A DNA stretch of 64,000 nt, taken from contig JAFKGK010000001.1 of NCBI GenBank assembly GCA_017307165.1, forward strand, positions 186,001-250,000, written 5' to 3'. The translations under genes and the position numbers were made by a program. Source of the DNA: Candidatus Melainabacteria bacterium. GTDB taxonomy: Bacteria; Cyanobacteriota; Vampirovibrionia; Obscuribacterales; Obscuribacteraceae. Shown piece after piece: positions 1 through 9,708 of the stretch (position 1 is the first letter of the stretch; every line of letters begins with the position of its first letter). The notes under the pieces are model-generated. The model had not been told where the DNA came from. It worked only from the letters and a program-made list of their open reading frames with translations, and ran no database searches.

Positions 1-49
1 TCAGGTAGCAAGGCTAGGGAATCCGATAAAAAAGGAGAGTGGACCGTGA
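1..49 (+). CDS. 3' end of an upstream gene (partial)
   Basis: Reading frame 2 is open from the window edge to a TGA at 47-49, giving a tail that ends in KKESGP. This stop overlaps the GTG start at 46 as GTGA, the coupling arrangement seen at several other gene junctions here, so an upstream gene of the same operon probably ends here. Too little is visible to say what it encodes, and the frame could be open by chance. Confidence 0.35.
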   Translation, partial: QVARLGNPIKKESGP

Positions 50-2223
50 CTGGTTCCAATAATCGTTCAGAAGGCATTCTGATCGTCGATGACGATGCGG
101 GCTTCAGGGCTTATGTAACCTCTTTGCTCACCGGTCGAGGCTACAAGCTCTTTGAAGCACGCAATGTGCAATTTGCCGAAGAAATACTGGCTTCGGTCAA
201 TCCAAAATTGATCATTGTCGATTACAAATTGCCTGATATGGATGGTGTCACCTGGATCGGACAATTGCGCGACAGAGGAGTCATGACGCCAATTGCCTTT
301 GTTTCGGGTTATTGGTGCGATCCCAAGACTTTCAACTGGTTGCGCAATATCCTCAGGGTTTCGCTGGTCCTGCAAAAGCCAGTCGCTGCCGAGATCTTTG
401 TCGAGGTGATCGAGAGCATCCTGCCGGACAAAGTGTCTTTCCATAGTTATGGCAGCTCTCAATCAGAATTTAACGATGCGCCGAGCCTTTTGCATCTCGA
501 AGCGCAAAATCTACTAAAAGAATATCCAGACTCCTCGATCGCCAAACAAGAACTCGAAAAATTGCTGGCAAGCCAACAGCCTGAGGCTGTGGCTTTTAGC
601 AAGATTGGTTTTTTGCGGCGCAAGCTCGAAGCCGAGGAAGCTATCCGCAGTGCTCGAGTTGCTTATCTAAAGGATCTCGGCCCAGAATGGCAGACGATCA
701 TCGAAAAACTCAAGGCCATAAAAGAAAATCCCTTCGATGGCATCGCAATACAAGACGTCCTTGCCGCTGGTCATAAGATCAAGGGTACTGCCGGATCCTT
801 TGATCTGGGCAAGGTCTCCCATGGCGCAGAGCGCCTCGAAAATATTGTCAGGTCGCTCGATCCAAGAGCCACTGAGACCGAGGCGGAGATAATCTGGGCT
901 GAGATCTTTAGGGTGCTCAGCGATACAGAGTTGGCAATTATTGAGGCTCAGACCCTCTACGGGACAGCATTACCCGAGGCCAGCGGCCGTCGAGCCCGCA
1001 TCTTGGCGCTGACCGATAGCCTTGGCGCAGACCTTTTGACCTCATACTCCAAATATGCTGACCTTTCATATGCTTCCAGCCATGACGCGGCGCTGACAGG
1101 GCTGGCGCGAGTGAGCTTCGATGCCGTATTGCTCGCTGAGCCCTTTGCCTCTCAGAGCGATTTGATCAATTTTTGCCGAGATCTGAGACTTGCTGCTACC
1201 AATCCGTCCATGCCGCTCTTGCTGGTCACCTCCAAGGCTCCAGTTTTTAGTCCAGCACAAATGTCCTATGCTGGTTTTTCGGCCTTTCTGCCCTTAGAGC
1301 CTGATCCTGCGGACGTTCAGATCGTGCTCGAGCAAATGATCGGACACGCCGAAAAAGCAAGGACAAGGGTGCTGGTAGTGGATGATGATCCCGCGCTTAC
1401 GGCCTATGTTACAAAAGTCCTGGATCTCGAAGGGTTTCATGCCACATCTTTAAACGAACCGATTTATATCAAGGAGGCCCTCGAAAAGTCTGATCCCGAG
1501 GTGGTCGTTCTCGATGTGATCATGCCAGGACTCACAGGCTATGATGTATGTCGCGAAATCCGCAACCACCCGCGGTGGCGCGAGGCGGCGGTTTTATTTT
1601 TAACAGCCAAAAGCAATCAAGAAGGTCGCGCCCTGGCCTTCCGGGCCGGGGGGGACGATCTGATCGGCAAGCCAGTCCTTAAAGAAGAACTATTGGCGCG
1701 TGTCACTGCTTATGCAGAACGAGCCAAACTCAAGAGGGCTCAGACCGACAAGGATCAATTGACAAAACTAATGTCTCGTCCCAATTTTTTGGAACATGCC
1801 GCGACAATCATGCAAGAATGTCTTGAGGTTGGAGTGCCGAGCACGCTGTCTCTGATCGCCATCAAAGGCTTTGAAGAAGTCCAGAATACCACTAGCATCG
1901 AAGTCATCGAGGGAGTCCTATCCAGTCTTGGCTCGATGATCCGAGGGCGATTTGAGCCTCAGATCTTGAGGTGCCGTTTTGGCGAGAGAGTCTTTGGCCT
2001 ATTTATGCCTGATGTCAATCGCCAGCAGGCAGCATCCTTGCTTTACTTGCTAAACCAAGAATTTGAAAGCGTTGATTTTCAAGATCAAAATGGTGAAATT
2101 TTTACGCTGTCATTGATCTATGGCATCGGCAGTGCGCCTGAGGATGGTGACACCATCGGTCGTCTCAAAGACCTTGCCATAGTCGAGCTGGGACAGCATA
2201 CGATAGTGAAAGGTAAAATCTGA
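46..2223 (+). CDS. Multi-domain phosphorelay hub: REC-HPt-REC-REC-degenerate GGDEF
   Basis: A 725-residue soluble signalling protein. Residues 10-125 form a receiver with acidic residues 15-17, phospho-acceptor D59 and K111. Residues 210-300 look like a histidine phosphotransfer domain with H243 in HKIKGTAGSF. Residues 316-435 are receiver-like, but the position of the usual Asp reads LLAEP, so it is probably inactive. Residues 440-555 are a complete receiver (D490, K542). The C-terminal 165 residues resemble a GGDEF domain, with RFGERVF at 644-650 in place of the active signature, so it is unlikely to make c-di-GMP. The GTG start at 46 has GGAG at 34-37, although the frame stays open to the window edge. 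It overlaps the next gene by one base and probably relays phosphate from the kinase downstream. Confidence 0.85.
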   Translation: MTGSNNRSEGILIVDDDAGFRAYVTSLLTGRGYKLFEARNVQFAEEILASVNPKLIIVDYKLPDMDGVTWIGQLRDRGVMTPIAFVSGYWCDPKTFNWLRNILRVSLVLQKPVAAEIFVEVIESILPDKVSFHSYGSSQSEFNDAPSLLHLEAQNLLKEYPDSSIAKQELEKLLASQQPEAVAFSKIGFLRRKLEAEEAIRSARVAYLKDLGPEWQTIIEKLKAIKENPFDGIAIQDVLAAGHKIKGTAGSFDLGKVSHGAERLENIVRSLDPRATETEAEIIWAEIFRVLSDTELAIIEAQTLYGTALPEASGRRARILALTDSLGADLLTSYSKYADLSYASSHDAALTGLARVSFDAVLLAEPFASQSDLINFCRDLRLAATNPSMPLLLVTSKAPVFSPAQMSYAGFSAFLPLEPDPADVQIVLEQMIGHAEKARTRVLVVDDDPALTAYVTKVLDLEGFHATSLNEPIYIKEALEKSDPEVVVLDVIMPGLTGYDVCREIRNHPRWREAAVLFLTAKSNQEGRALAFRAGGDDLIGKPVLKEELLARVTAYAERAKLKRAQTDKDQLTKLMSRPNFLEHAATIMQECLEVGVPSTLSLIAIKGFEEVQNTTSIEVIEGVLSSLGSMIRGRFEPQILRCRFGERVFGLFMPDVNRQQAASLLYLLNQEFESVDFQDQNGEIFTLSLIYGIGSAPEDGDTIGRLKDLAIVELGQHTIVKGKI

Positions 2224-2597
2224 TGCAAGTCCAAAAGGTACTCTTAGCCGAGGATGACGAGCACATCCGTTTTATCATGAAGACAGGACTGTCTAAACTG
2301 ACTGACTGGCAGATTTTTGAGGCGCGCAACGGTCTAGAAGCTTTGGATAAGGCCGTCGAGGTCAAACCAGATCTGATTTTGCTCGATATCATGATGCCGC
2401 ATATGGATGGCATTACCGCATTTAAAGAGTTGGCTGCACGAAATGATCTTAGCCATATCCCAGTCATTTTTATGACTGCCAAGGTCCAGTATGAGGAGAT
2501 TCAGTCTTATGTAGAGCTTGGAGCCAGGGGGGTGATTACCAAGCCCGTCGATCCGCTCTCCTTGCCTGAGCAGATACTGGCTATCCTTTCTGGTTGA
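2223..2597 (+). CDS. Single-domain response regulator (CheY-like)
   Basis: A 124-residue stand-alone receiver domain. The acidic pocket is AEDDE (residues 9-13), the phospho-acceptor is D55 in LLDIMMP, and the conserved T85 and K107 (TKP) are present, so it should be phosphorylated. No output domain follows. It starts within the stop codon of the preceding hub gene (TGATG) and ends 8 bases before the histidine kinase gene, so the three are almost certainly co-transcribed. It probably carries phosphate between the kinase and the HPt domain of the hub; the actual wiring cannot be read from sequence. Confidence 0.9.
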   Translation: MQVQKVLLAEDDEHIRFIMKTGLSKLTDWQIFEARNGLEALDKAVEVKPDLILLDIMMPHMDGITAFKELAARNDLSHIPVIFMTAKVQYEEIQSYVELGARGVITKPVDPLSLPEQILAILSG

Positions 2598-2604
2598 GTC
2601 TCTG

Positions 2605-5600
2605 ATGCAAGAGCGTAAAGCAGCGACTGTCAATATTGTAAGAACCTCTCTTGTTCTGGTTCTGATCGGTCTGTGCGCCTGGGGTAAGATTGCCAGTGAT
2701 CAGCAAAAGTTTTTGTTAGCCAATCGTGCTGACCTGATCGAGACATATGAGATGGGTCTCTCTCTCGAAAAGCTAAAGAGTCGGGTAGAGGATGCGCAAA
2801 TTGCTGAGCGAGATTTTCTCATCGGCGGTGACACGATAGATGTGCAAAACTGTTTTGCAATCCTCGATGAAATTGATCGACTGAGTCAACAGCTCTCTCA
2901 AAATCGCATGATGAAAGGCGAGATACGTCAGGCCTGGCAAGCAATGTCGCTACAGGTGCAAAGACGTCTCAAAGATTTACGGGCCCTTGCTGCTAAATCC
3001 AGAGCCGCCGGCAAAAAGCATCCTCTGAGCACAGACGAAATACTCAGCTACGATAGTGAAGCCGATGACAATCTAGAGGCAATATCGAGGGCTCTGGATG
3101 ATCTCAAGGCTGAGCTGGCTCAAGAACGCGCTCAGAGGCGAGGCCTAGTGCAGGAGCACAGCGAGATAGCTAATCTCCAGATGCAAGGGCTATTGATACT
3201 CTCAGTAGTGGCATTGACCTTGAGTCTTTCTTGGATCTTCATCTCGCTCAATCGCAAGATACGCCTGGGCGAAAAAGTCGAACACGATGCAATGCAGATC
3301 CGTCAGTCGCGCGACAAACTCGACGTGGTCCTGTCGAGCATGGGCGAAGGTCTGGTCGTGCTCGATTCGGTCGGAACGATCATGATGGCTAACGAATCGG
3401 CCTTATCATTGCTCGGCTATGATAGGCAGGATTTGCTCGGCCGCAATTTTGACGATATGCTCGAAGGTGCTGCTGCCGGACAGAGCCAGTCCCATCCTAT
3501 TTTGCAGAGTGCTGGCGACGCCAGCATTAAACACCGTGAGACCAGGATCAGACGACGTGATGGTAGTATCCTGCCAGTCTCAATGACTGCTTCGGTGTAC
3601 TCCATGGCAGATCAAAAACAAGAGACAGGTTACGTCGTCAATTTTTATGATGCTTCCCGCAGGGCTAGACGCGAAAATCACCAGAGCACTTCGTTTGAGG
3701 TACTGCGGCATCTAGTCAAGCATGAGCCTTTGCACCAGGTCATGCCTCCGATCATCGACACAATTTGCCACAAGCTGGACTGGCATTTTGGTGAGCTATG
3801 GCTGATCGACCGTGCTGACAATTCGCTCGAATATTTTATGGGTCGTGGTATCGAATCGGATGTAATGCAAAAATTTGCAGATAGTACGCGTCGGATGCAG
3901 TTTGATAAAGATACTGGCCTGCCAGGTATCATACTGCGTAGCAAAAAGCCTACCTGGTTCGAAGATTTACAGATAGATGCAGAGGGTAATTTCCCCCGCA
4001 AAGATGCCGCTTCAGAAGCCGGTTTCAAATCTGCATGTGGCGTGCCTGTATTACTGGATGATAATGTTTTCGGCACGATATTTTTTTTCAGTCAGGAGTT
4101 TAGATCCCGAGATGACGAAGAGCTCAAGCTCTTATCCGGGATCGCTTTTCAATTGGCCTTATTTATCGAACGCGAGCAAGCTCAAGATCAATTGATCGAA
4201 AGCCGCGAGAGGTATCGCATGGCCATCGAAGCCTCTCAAGATGGTATCTGGGAGGTCAGTCTCGTCGACAATACGGCATTTTGGTCCAAACGCTTCAAGG
4301 CTATGCTTGGTTATATAGACGCCGAAACCGGTAAGGAGCTCGAAAGCTTTGATCCTAATCCAGAGATCTTTTTTAGTCACGTGCATCCAGATGATAAGGC
4401 CGATTTGAGGCGACAATTTGAGGAGAGCGTAGCTGGCGAGAGACAGCAATACAGGACTTTGTACCGGATCTATACGCGGAGCGGCGAATTGCGCTGGTGT
4501 CAGGGGCGTGGCAAACTGATCTTTGATCGTGAAGGCCATCCGATCAAAATGATCGGTACCACCCGTGATATCACCGAGGAACGCCAGGCCCGTGAAAAAT
4601 TGACAGAGAGCGAGCGCAGATTTAGGGCCGTATTTAATACTACTTTCGAGTTTATCGGTTTGCTGGATCTCGAGGGGCGTGTCCTCGATGCCAATAAGGC
4701 CTCCCTCAAGTTTATCGATTGCAAGCTCGAGGATGTCCTAGGTCAGTATTTTTGGCAGACTCCCTGGTGGAATCGGTCTCCCAAAGCCAGCGCCTTGGTC
4801 CAAGCCGCTATTCAAAATGCCCGGCAGGGGCGATTTGATCGTCTGGAGATAGAGCAATATGGTGCCGGCGAGCAAAAGTCTACGGTTGATTTTTCAATCA
4901 CGCCTGTCTTTGATGAGGATGGTCAGGTAATACTCATGGTACCGGAGGCCCGAGATATATCGAGCATCAAAGATGCATTGAGCATGGTCGCCTCTAGTGA
5001 AGCCATGTTTAGGCGTCTAGCCGAAAATATCCGTTCGATCTTTTGGATCTATATGCCTGCGACTAAGGAGTTTGTCTATCTTAGCCCAGCGTTCGAATTA
5101 CTGACGGGGCGTAAGATATCGGTGGTCCTTGCCGATTCGCAAGAGTTTTTTAAGGCTTTTGCGCCAGATGATCAAGCTGGTGTCGAAGCGGTCATTACCA
5201 GCAATATAGAAGCCATGGGCGAGTTTAAGATCAGAGCGGCAGGTGGAAATGACTGCTGGCTAAAGATCAGGTCTTTTCCGGTCCTGGACGAAAACAACAA
5301 TGTCATCCAACTCTGTGGTATCGCAGATGATGTATCCGATCGCAAGGCTGCAGACAAGAGAGTGTCAGAGTTTTATTCGACTGTCTCTCACGAACTACGT
5401 ACGCCTTTGACTTCTATACGTGGTTCTCTTGGGCTTCTGGAGGCAGGTATAGTAGGAGAGCTGGATGCGGAAGCCAAGACTTTCGTAACCATTGCTCGTG
5501 GCGAATCAGATCGTCTTATCAGGTTGATCAATTCGATTTTGGATCTGCGCAAGGTCGAAGCCGGCAAAATGGAATTTAAGAAAGAAAACATTCAGGTCGA

Positions 5601-6054
5601 GCAGGTCTTGCAGGAAACCGTAGCTGCGATAGATGGTATGGCGCACGAGCAGGATGTTTCTCTTGGTATTTCACCTTGCGACGATCCAGATCTTTCGTGC
5701 TTTGCCGATCGTGATCGTGTCGTACAGATCCTCACCAATCTAATCAGCAATGCCATAAAGTTTTCGCCTCCTGGCTGTACTGTCCAGGTGGCCGCCAGTC
5801 GTGAGGGTGATATGGTCAAATTTTTTATCTCTGATGATGGTGTGGGTATCTCAAACGAGGATCAGGAAAAACTATTTGGCAAGTTTCAACAGCTTGACTC
5901 CAGCGATGCTCGGGCTCAAGGTGGCACAGGTCTTGGCCTGGCAATATCCAAGGCCCTGGTCATACAGCAGGGCGGTGATATTGGTGTGCAATCGCAAGTC
6001 GGCCAGGGTTCGACCTTTTGGTTTACTTTGCCAGCCTTCGAGCAAGAGTCTTAG
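2605..6054 (+). CDS. Membrane-bound multi-PAS/GAF sensor histidine kinase
   Basis: A 1149-residue kinase. TM segments at about residues 10-28 and 193-216 flank an extracytoplasmic helical region resembling CHASE3. The cytoplasmic part runs PAS (about 236-345), GAF (362-520), three further PAS domains (530-915), HisKA with phospho-acceptor H929 in VSHELRTP, and a HATPase domain with an N box (NLISNAIKFS), DDGVGI and GTGLGLAISK. No receiver is fused to it, so the REC and HPt parts sit on the two upstream genes. The ATG at 2605 lacks a strong ribosome site and may be translationally coupled. The 3' end overlaps the convergent murJ by 32 bases. The signal is unknown; several PAS domains suggest a redox, light or small-ligand input. 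Confidence 0.9.
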   Translation: MQERKAATVNIVRTSLVLVLIGLCAWGKIASDQQKFLLANRADLIETYEMGLSLEKLKSRVEDAQIAERDFLIGGDTIDVQNCFAILDEIDRLSQQLSQNRMMKGEIRQAWQAMSLQVQRRLKDLRALAAKSRAAGKKHPLSTDEILSYDSEADDNLEAISRALDDLKAELAQERAQRRGLVQEHSEIANLQMQGLLILSVVALTLSLSWIFISLNRKIRLGEKVEHDAMQIRQSRDKLDVVLSSMGEGLVVLDSVGTIMMANESALSLLGYDRQDLLGRNFDDMLEGAAAGQSQSHPILQSAGDASIKHRETRIRRRDGSILPVSMTASVYSMADQKQETGYVVNFYDASRRARRENHQSTSFEVLRHLVKHEPLHQVMPPIIDTICHKLDWHFGELWLIDRADNSLEYFMGRGIESDVMQKFADSTRRMQFDKDTGLPGIILRSKKPTWFEDLQIDAEGNFPRKDAASEAGFKSACGVPVLLDDNVFGTIFFFSQEFRSRDDEELKLLSGIAFQLALFIEREQAQDQLIESRERYRMAIEASQDGIWEVSLVDNTAFWSKRFKAMLGYIDAETGKELESFDPNPEIFFSHVHPDDKADLRRQFEESVAGERQQYRTLYRIYTRSGELRWCQGRGKLIFDREGHPIKMIGTTRDITEERQAREKLTESERRFRAVFNTTFEFIGLLDLEGRVLDANKASLKFIDCKLEDVLGQYFWQTPWWNRSPKASALVQAAIQNARQGRFDRLEIEQYGAGEQKSTVDFSITPVFDEDGQVILMVPEARDISSIKDALSMVASSEAMFRRLAENIRSIFWIYMPATKEFVYLSPAFELLTGRKISVVLADSQEFFKAFAPDDQAGVEAVITSNIEAMGEFKIRAAGGNDCWLKIRSFPVLDENNNVIQLCGIADDVSDRKAADKRVSEFYSTVSHELRTPLTSIRGSLGLLEAGIVGELDAEAKTFVTIARGESDRLIRLINSILDLRKVEAGKMEFKKENIQVEQVLQETVAAIDGMAHEQDVSLGISPCDDPDLSCFADRDRVVQILTNLISNAIKFSPPGCTVQVAASREGDMVKFFISDDGVGISNEDQEKLFGKFQQLDSSDARAQGGTGLGLAISKALVIQQGGDIGVQSQVGQGSTFWFTLPAFEQES

Positions 6055-7807
6055 TGATTTTTTCTTCGATTATTTTGAACTCTTGCAGTCCACAGATCTT
6101 ACATACGAATAGATAGGCAAGGACTCCGCTGATGCCACCACAGGCGATGCTGGCTATCTGCGGCGCGATCTTTGCCAGCAGAGCCAAAGCCCCGCCATGA
6201 GCCTGATACGGTATTGCATATGGTGCAAGCCATGGACCGATCTGGGCTGGATAATATGCCGCTGCTCCGCAAGCGAGAGTCGCAGCGAGCATGATCGATG
6301 TTGGTTTTACCAATCTGGTAAGACCGAGATTGCCTATCTTTCGTCTCAATAAAAAGATCAGCCAAGACATATTGACCACGGTCATGATTGTAGTAGCCAT
6401 GGCCAGGCCAGCAACTTCGAGTCTGAGCTGCATGATCAACAGCCAATTGAGGAGCAGTTTGGTAAATATGGCCATTAAGCCGATCTTGTATGGAGTCTTG
6501 AAGTCTTTATGAGCAAAAAAGACTCTAACCAAAAGATCCCGAGCTACGTAAAAAAACATGTAAGGTGTAAAGCAGTAGAGCACTGTCACAAATAGATCCG
6601 TATCTTTGGCCGAAAAGTTGCGATGCTCAAACAAGAGCTGGACTATTGGTTTGCCCAGGACAAAGAGCAAAGCCGCAATAGGAAGGGATAAAAACCAGAG
6701 GATTTTTACGGCCTTGCGCAATTCTTTTTTTAGATCGTCTACTCGGCTTTCGATTACTTGTTCGGTAAAGCGGGGCAGGATGGGCACTAGCATCGCGGTC
6801 AGCAGTACTCCCACAGGCAACTGGATTAAGCGATTAGCATTAGCTATCACTGTCCATGAGCCCTGGGCGAGGTTGCTGGCAAAGGCCATGTCAACATATG
6901 AGGTCAACTGCCCGATCGCTGTGCCCATAAATGCCGGACCAAGCATGGCCAAATATTCGCGGGTACCTGGCCTTATCCTGGTTAAGAGTGAAAAAGATAG
7001 CATGGAACGGTCAGGATGTGCACGCATCATGCCGGGGATCTGGACCAGGAGCTGTCCAATACCGCCCACAAGAGTGCCGGTGGCCAAAGCCGCCCCTCCG
7101 TACTGGGGAAAGCCCAAAACAGCGATGATAATGGCGAGAGAGGCTATGGCAGGAGAAAAACTAGGCCAAAAGAGCTCTTTGAAGACATTGGAAATACCGC
7201 AGCCTGTGCCTACCAATCCTGCCAGCATGATCATTGGCGTCATGATACGCAATTGCTGGATGGTTTCGTGCCTCAAAACAAGTCTGGCAGTTTCGTCCAG
7301 TGCCAATCTCGAGTCCGGCATGAAGGTGCGGGCAATGTCCTGGCCAAGCCAGTGCTGGATCGCCTGCCTGTTTGCCTGTATCTGTTCTAAATCTGGCGTA
7401 AAAAAAGCAACCAATGGCTCTGCGTAGAGATAAACCAGGGCGCTGATCGATCCCATGACTATGGCTGTCCATAAGAGCAATTGCAGCATCAATGCCGTTG
7501 TCTCTTTTTGGTCCCGATCCTTTTCGGAAGCGAGTATAGTCACTGCACAAGAGTGAAAAGGCCCGCCTAATCCACCGTAGAGCACCAATACATCACGGGT
7601 GAAAGCCGCCGCAAAATTGTAGGCATCGGCAATCGGCCCATGCGTGGCACCAAATGTAGTGAGGACTACCTGGTCTCTTACGAGTCCAGCAAACTTAGAG
7701 GCTAGTCCCACCAGCGCCACAAGCGAAAAAGTCTTGCCGAGCCCAGGCTGCTGGGTTATCGCTGGATCTGGCTTGTCGTTTGCTTTAATGGGATGGGGCG
7801 TGGACAC
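6023..7807 (-). CDS. murJ: Lipid II flippase MurJ (MviN family)
   Basis: A 594-residue polytopic membrane protein of the MOP superfamily. MurJ family proteins move lipid II across the inner membrane for peptidoglycan synthesis. The N-terminal segment SKFAGLVRDQVVLTTFG matches the family start (normally RILGLVRE), and about 14 hydrophobic segments follow. There is a longer loop at about residues 140-175 than I expect for the family. The GTG start overlaps the end of the upstream penicillin-binding protein by 23 bases, consistent with coupled expression. The 3' end overlaps the convergent histidine kinase. The context with PBP, FtsL-like and RsmH genes supports MurJ over other MOP transporters. 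Confidence 0.88.
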   Translation of the reverse strand: MSTPHPIKANDKPDPAITQQPGLGKTFSLVALVGLASKFAGLVRDQVVLTTFGATHGPIADAYNFAAAFTRDVLVLYGGLGGPFHSCAVTILASEKDRDQKETTALMLQLLLWTAIVMGSISALVYLYAEPLVAFFTPDLEQIQANRQAIQHWLGQDIARTFMPDSRLALDETARLVLRHETIQQLRIMTPMIMLAGLVGTGCGISNVFKELFWPSFSPAIASLAIIIAVLGFPQYGGAALATGTLVGGIGQLLVQIPGMMRAHPDRSMLSFSLLTRIRPGTREYLAMLGPAFMGTAIGQLTSYVDMAFASNLAQGSWTVIANANRLIQLPVGVLLTAMLVPILPRFTEQVIESRVDDLKKELRKAVKILWFLSLPIAALLFVLGKPIVQLLFEHRNFSAKDTDLFVTVLYCFTPYMFFYVARDLLVRVFFAHKDFKTPYKIGLMAIFTKLLLNWLLIMQLRLEVAGLAMATTIMTVVNMSWLIFLLRRKIGNLGLTRLVKPTSIMLAATLACGAAAYYPAQIGPWLAPYAIPYQAHGGALALLAKIAPQIASIACGGISGVLAYLFVCKICGLQEFKIIEEKITKTLARRLAK

Positions 7808-9671
7808 TATCGGTCTTGCCGGCTAGCTCGGCTGCGTATTTAACCGAGGGTGGTACTACGGATTTGATTTTTTGGTTTTTGTCATTGGGATTAAAAACAT
7901 AATCCGCAGGGATGTTTAGATAGCGAGCCGCTTCTAGGGTAACGGCGTTAAAGACCGGACCGGCTACGGTATTGCCCCAGCGTCCATCGGTCTGAGGACT
8001 ATCGATAACGGCGATGCATATCAATTGAGGATTGGATGCAGGCAGAAAGCCTATAAATGAGGCAATGGTGGCACCTGCAATATAACCACGTCCAGAGGCA
8101 GATACTTTTTGCGCCGTACCTGTCTTGCCCGCGACCCGGTAGCCAGGGACCTGACCGGCTATCTGCGTGCCTTCGGCAATGTTTTCGGCTAGGAGGCGTG
8201 AGACCAGTTTAGCGACTTCGGGCGAAATGACCCTGCGTTTTTTTGGTTCGACCCATTTTTCGGTGACATTGGTGCGTGGATCAAAAACACGGCGCACTAT
8301 ATGTGGTTGTACCCAAGTGCCATTATTGGCTACAGCGCCTACAGCGGCAATCAATTGCAAAGGCGTCACAGCGATGGCCCCCTGGCCAAAACCAGTGGTG
8401 GCCTGGTCGATGGGCTTCCAGGTTTTGTAGTTGGATAAGATGCCGCCGGACTCGCCAGGTAGACCAACGCCAGTCGGTTTACCAAAGCCAAACTCGGTAA
8501 GCTTGGTATGAAACTGTTTGGGAGTCATGGTCATACCGATGATGGCCGAAGCAATATTGGAAGAGTGAATGAAGAGCTCTTTGATGCCAATGCGGCCATA
8601 TCCGCCATCATGGTTGCGGATTGTGCGATTGCCTACGGTGATAGAGCCCGAATCGTACCAGGTGGTATTGGGTTTGATGGCGCCGGTTTCGAGTCCTGAA
8701 GCTACAGTGAGGATCTTAAATGTAGATCCCGGCTGGTAGACGTCGACCATCGACCAGTTTTTCATCACTTCGTAGGCATATTTGTTGTAGTTGTTGGGGT
8801 CGAAAGGCGGATAGTTTGCCCAGGCTAGTATTTCGCCATTAGTAGGATCGGCCAGTATGACTGCTCCTTTAAGAGCAGATGAGTGTCTGCACATGGCGTT
8901 CAATTCTTTTTCTGCCAGATGCTGGAGATAGTTATCGATGGTCAATTGCACATGGCGACCAAGCGGTGGCGTGATGTCCCAGGATTGTTCTTTGTTTTTG
9001 CTGGGCATCAGGATCGTACGGCCCTGACCGTCGAGCTGCGGCTTTGGTATATCTCCGGTATCATTGAGCAGATTTTGCTCTGCTTGCTCGACCCCACCTT
9101 GTCCCTTGCCTTCGACATCGGTAAAGCCAAGGATGTGTCCGAGCATATGGCCTTCTGGATATTGTCTGAAGGGCTTAGAAACAATGTCTACGCCAGTCCA
9201 GTTGAGAGCCTGCAATTTGTCCACGGCTTCGCGATCGAGGTGGCGAGCGATAGTGACGACTGGATGGCGTGAGTTTAAAAGCTTGAGGATCTTTTCGTAT
9301 GGCTCTCTAGTTATGCTTGCTAGTGTTTGAGCCGATTCTTCTTTTGATTGCTTTAGCAATTTTGTATGCACATAGATATCGTATCTGGTGGTATCAATGG
9401 CCAGGGGCAATCCTCGATTGTCGATAATCGCGCCTCTGTGCACCAGCATATTGTGCTGTTGTCTTTGTTTTTGGGCTTTTTCCACCAGGGAAGGGCCCTG
9501 GAGTATCTGCAAATAATAAAGTCTGCCAATGATGGCGAGGGCACCGAGGCCGAGAAACGTTTGCCACATGCGCAAACGAAATAGTGGTGACCTCGGCTTA
9601 CGACGCTGCGATCGACTATTGTTTCTGACTAAAGTCGGGCGTTCTGGACGATCCATCAAATCTCGTGACAA
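7785..9671 (-). CDS. ftsI: Class B penicillin-binding protein (FtsI/PBP3-like transpeptidase)
   Basis: A 628-residue D,D-transpeptidase that cross-links septal peptidoglycan. A basic cytoplasmic N terminus is followed by one TM helix (about residues 35-52), the PBP dimerisation region, and a transpeptidase domain with all three active-site motifs: STFK with nucleophile S316, SSN at about 373, and KTGTAQ with K516. No PASTA domain is present at the C terminus. It lies between an FtsL-like gene and murJ, downstream of rsmH, which is the dcw order and supports the divisional rather than the elongation-specific enzyme. Length is normal for the family. Confidence 0.9.
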   Translation of the reverse strand: MSRDLMDRPERPTLVRNNSRSQRRKPRSPLFRLRMWQTFLGLGALAIIGRLYYLQILQGPSLVEKAQKQRQQHNMLVHRGAIIDNRGLPLAIDTTRYDIYVHTKLLKQSKEESAQTLASITREPYEKILKLLNSRHPVVTIARHLDREAVDKLQALNWTGVDIVSKPFRQYPEGHMLGHILGFTDVEGKGQGGVEQAEQNLLNDTGDIPKPQLDGQGRTILMPSKNKEQSWDITPPLGRHVQLTIDNYLQHLAEKELNAMCRHSSALKGAVILADPTNGEILAWANYPPFDPNNYNKYAYEVMKNWSMVDVYQPGSTFKILTVASGLETGAIKPNTTWYDSGSITVGNRTIRNHDGGYGRIGIKELFIHSSNIASAIIGMTMTPKQFHTKLTEFGFGKPTGVGLPGESGGILSNYKTWKPIDQATTGFGQGAIAVTPLQLIAAVGAVANNGTWVQPHIVRRVFDPRTNVTEKWVEPKKRRVISPEVAKLVSRLLAENIAEGTQIAGQVPGYRVAGKTGTAQKVSASGRGYIAGATIASFIGFLPASNPQLICIAVIDSPQTDGRWGNTVAGPVFNAVTLEAARYLNIPADYVFNPNDKNQKIKSVVPPSVKYAAELAGKTDSVHAPSH

Positions 9672-9708
9672 GTATCGAGGACCTCAGCAAAAAAACAGGC
9701 AATATATC

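Noticed and set aside
6606..7427. 273-residue open frame antisense to murJ
   Set aside because: Fully inside a recognised membrane-protein gene. The composition is Pro/Ser/Lys-rich as expected from the complementary strand of hydrophobic codons.
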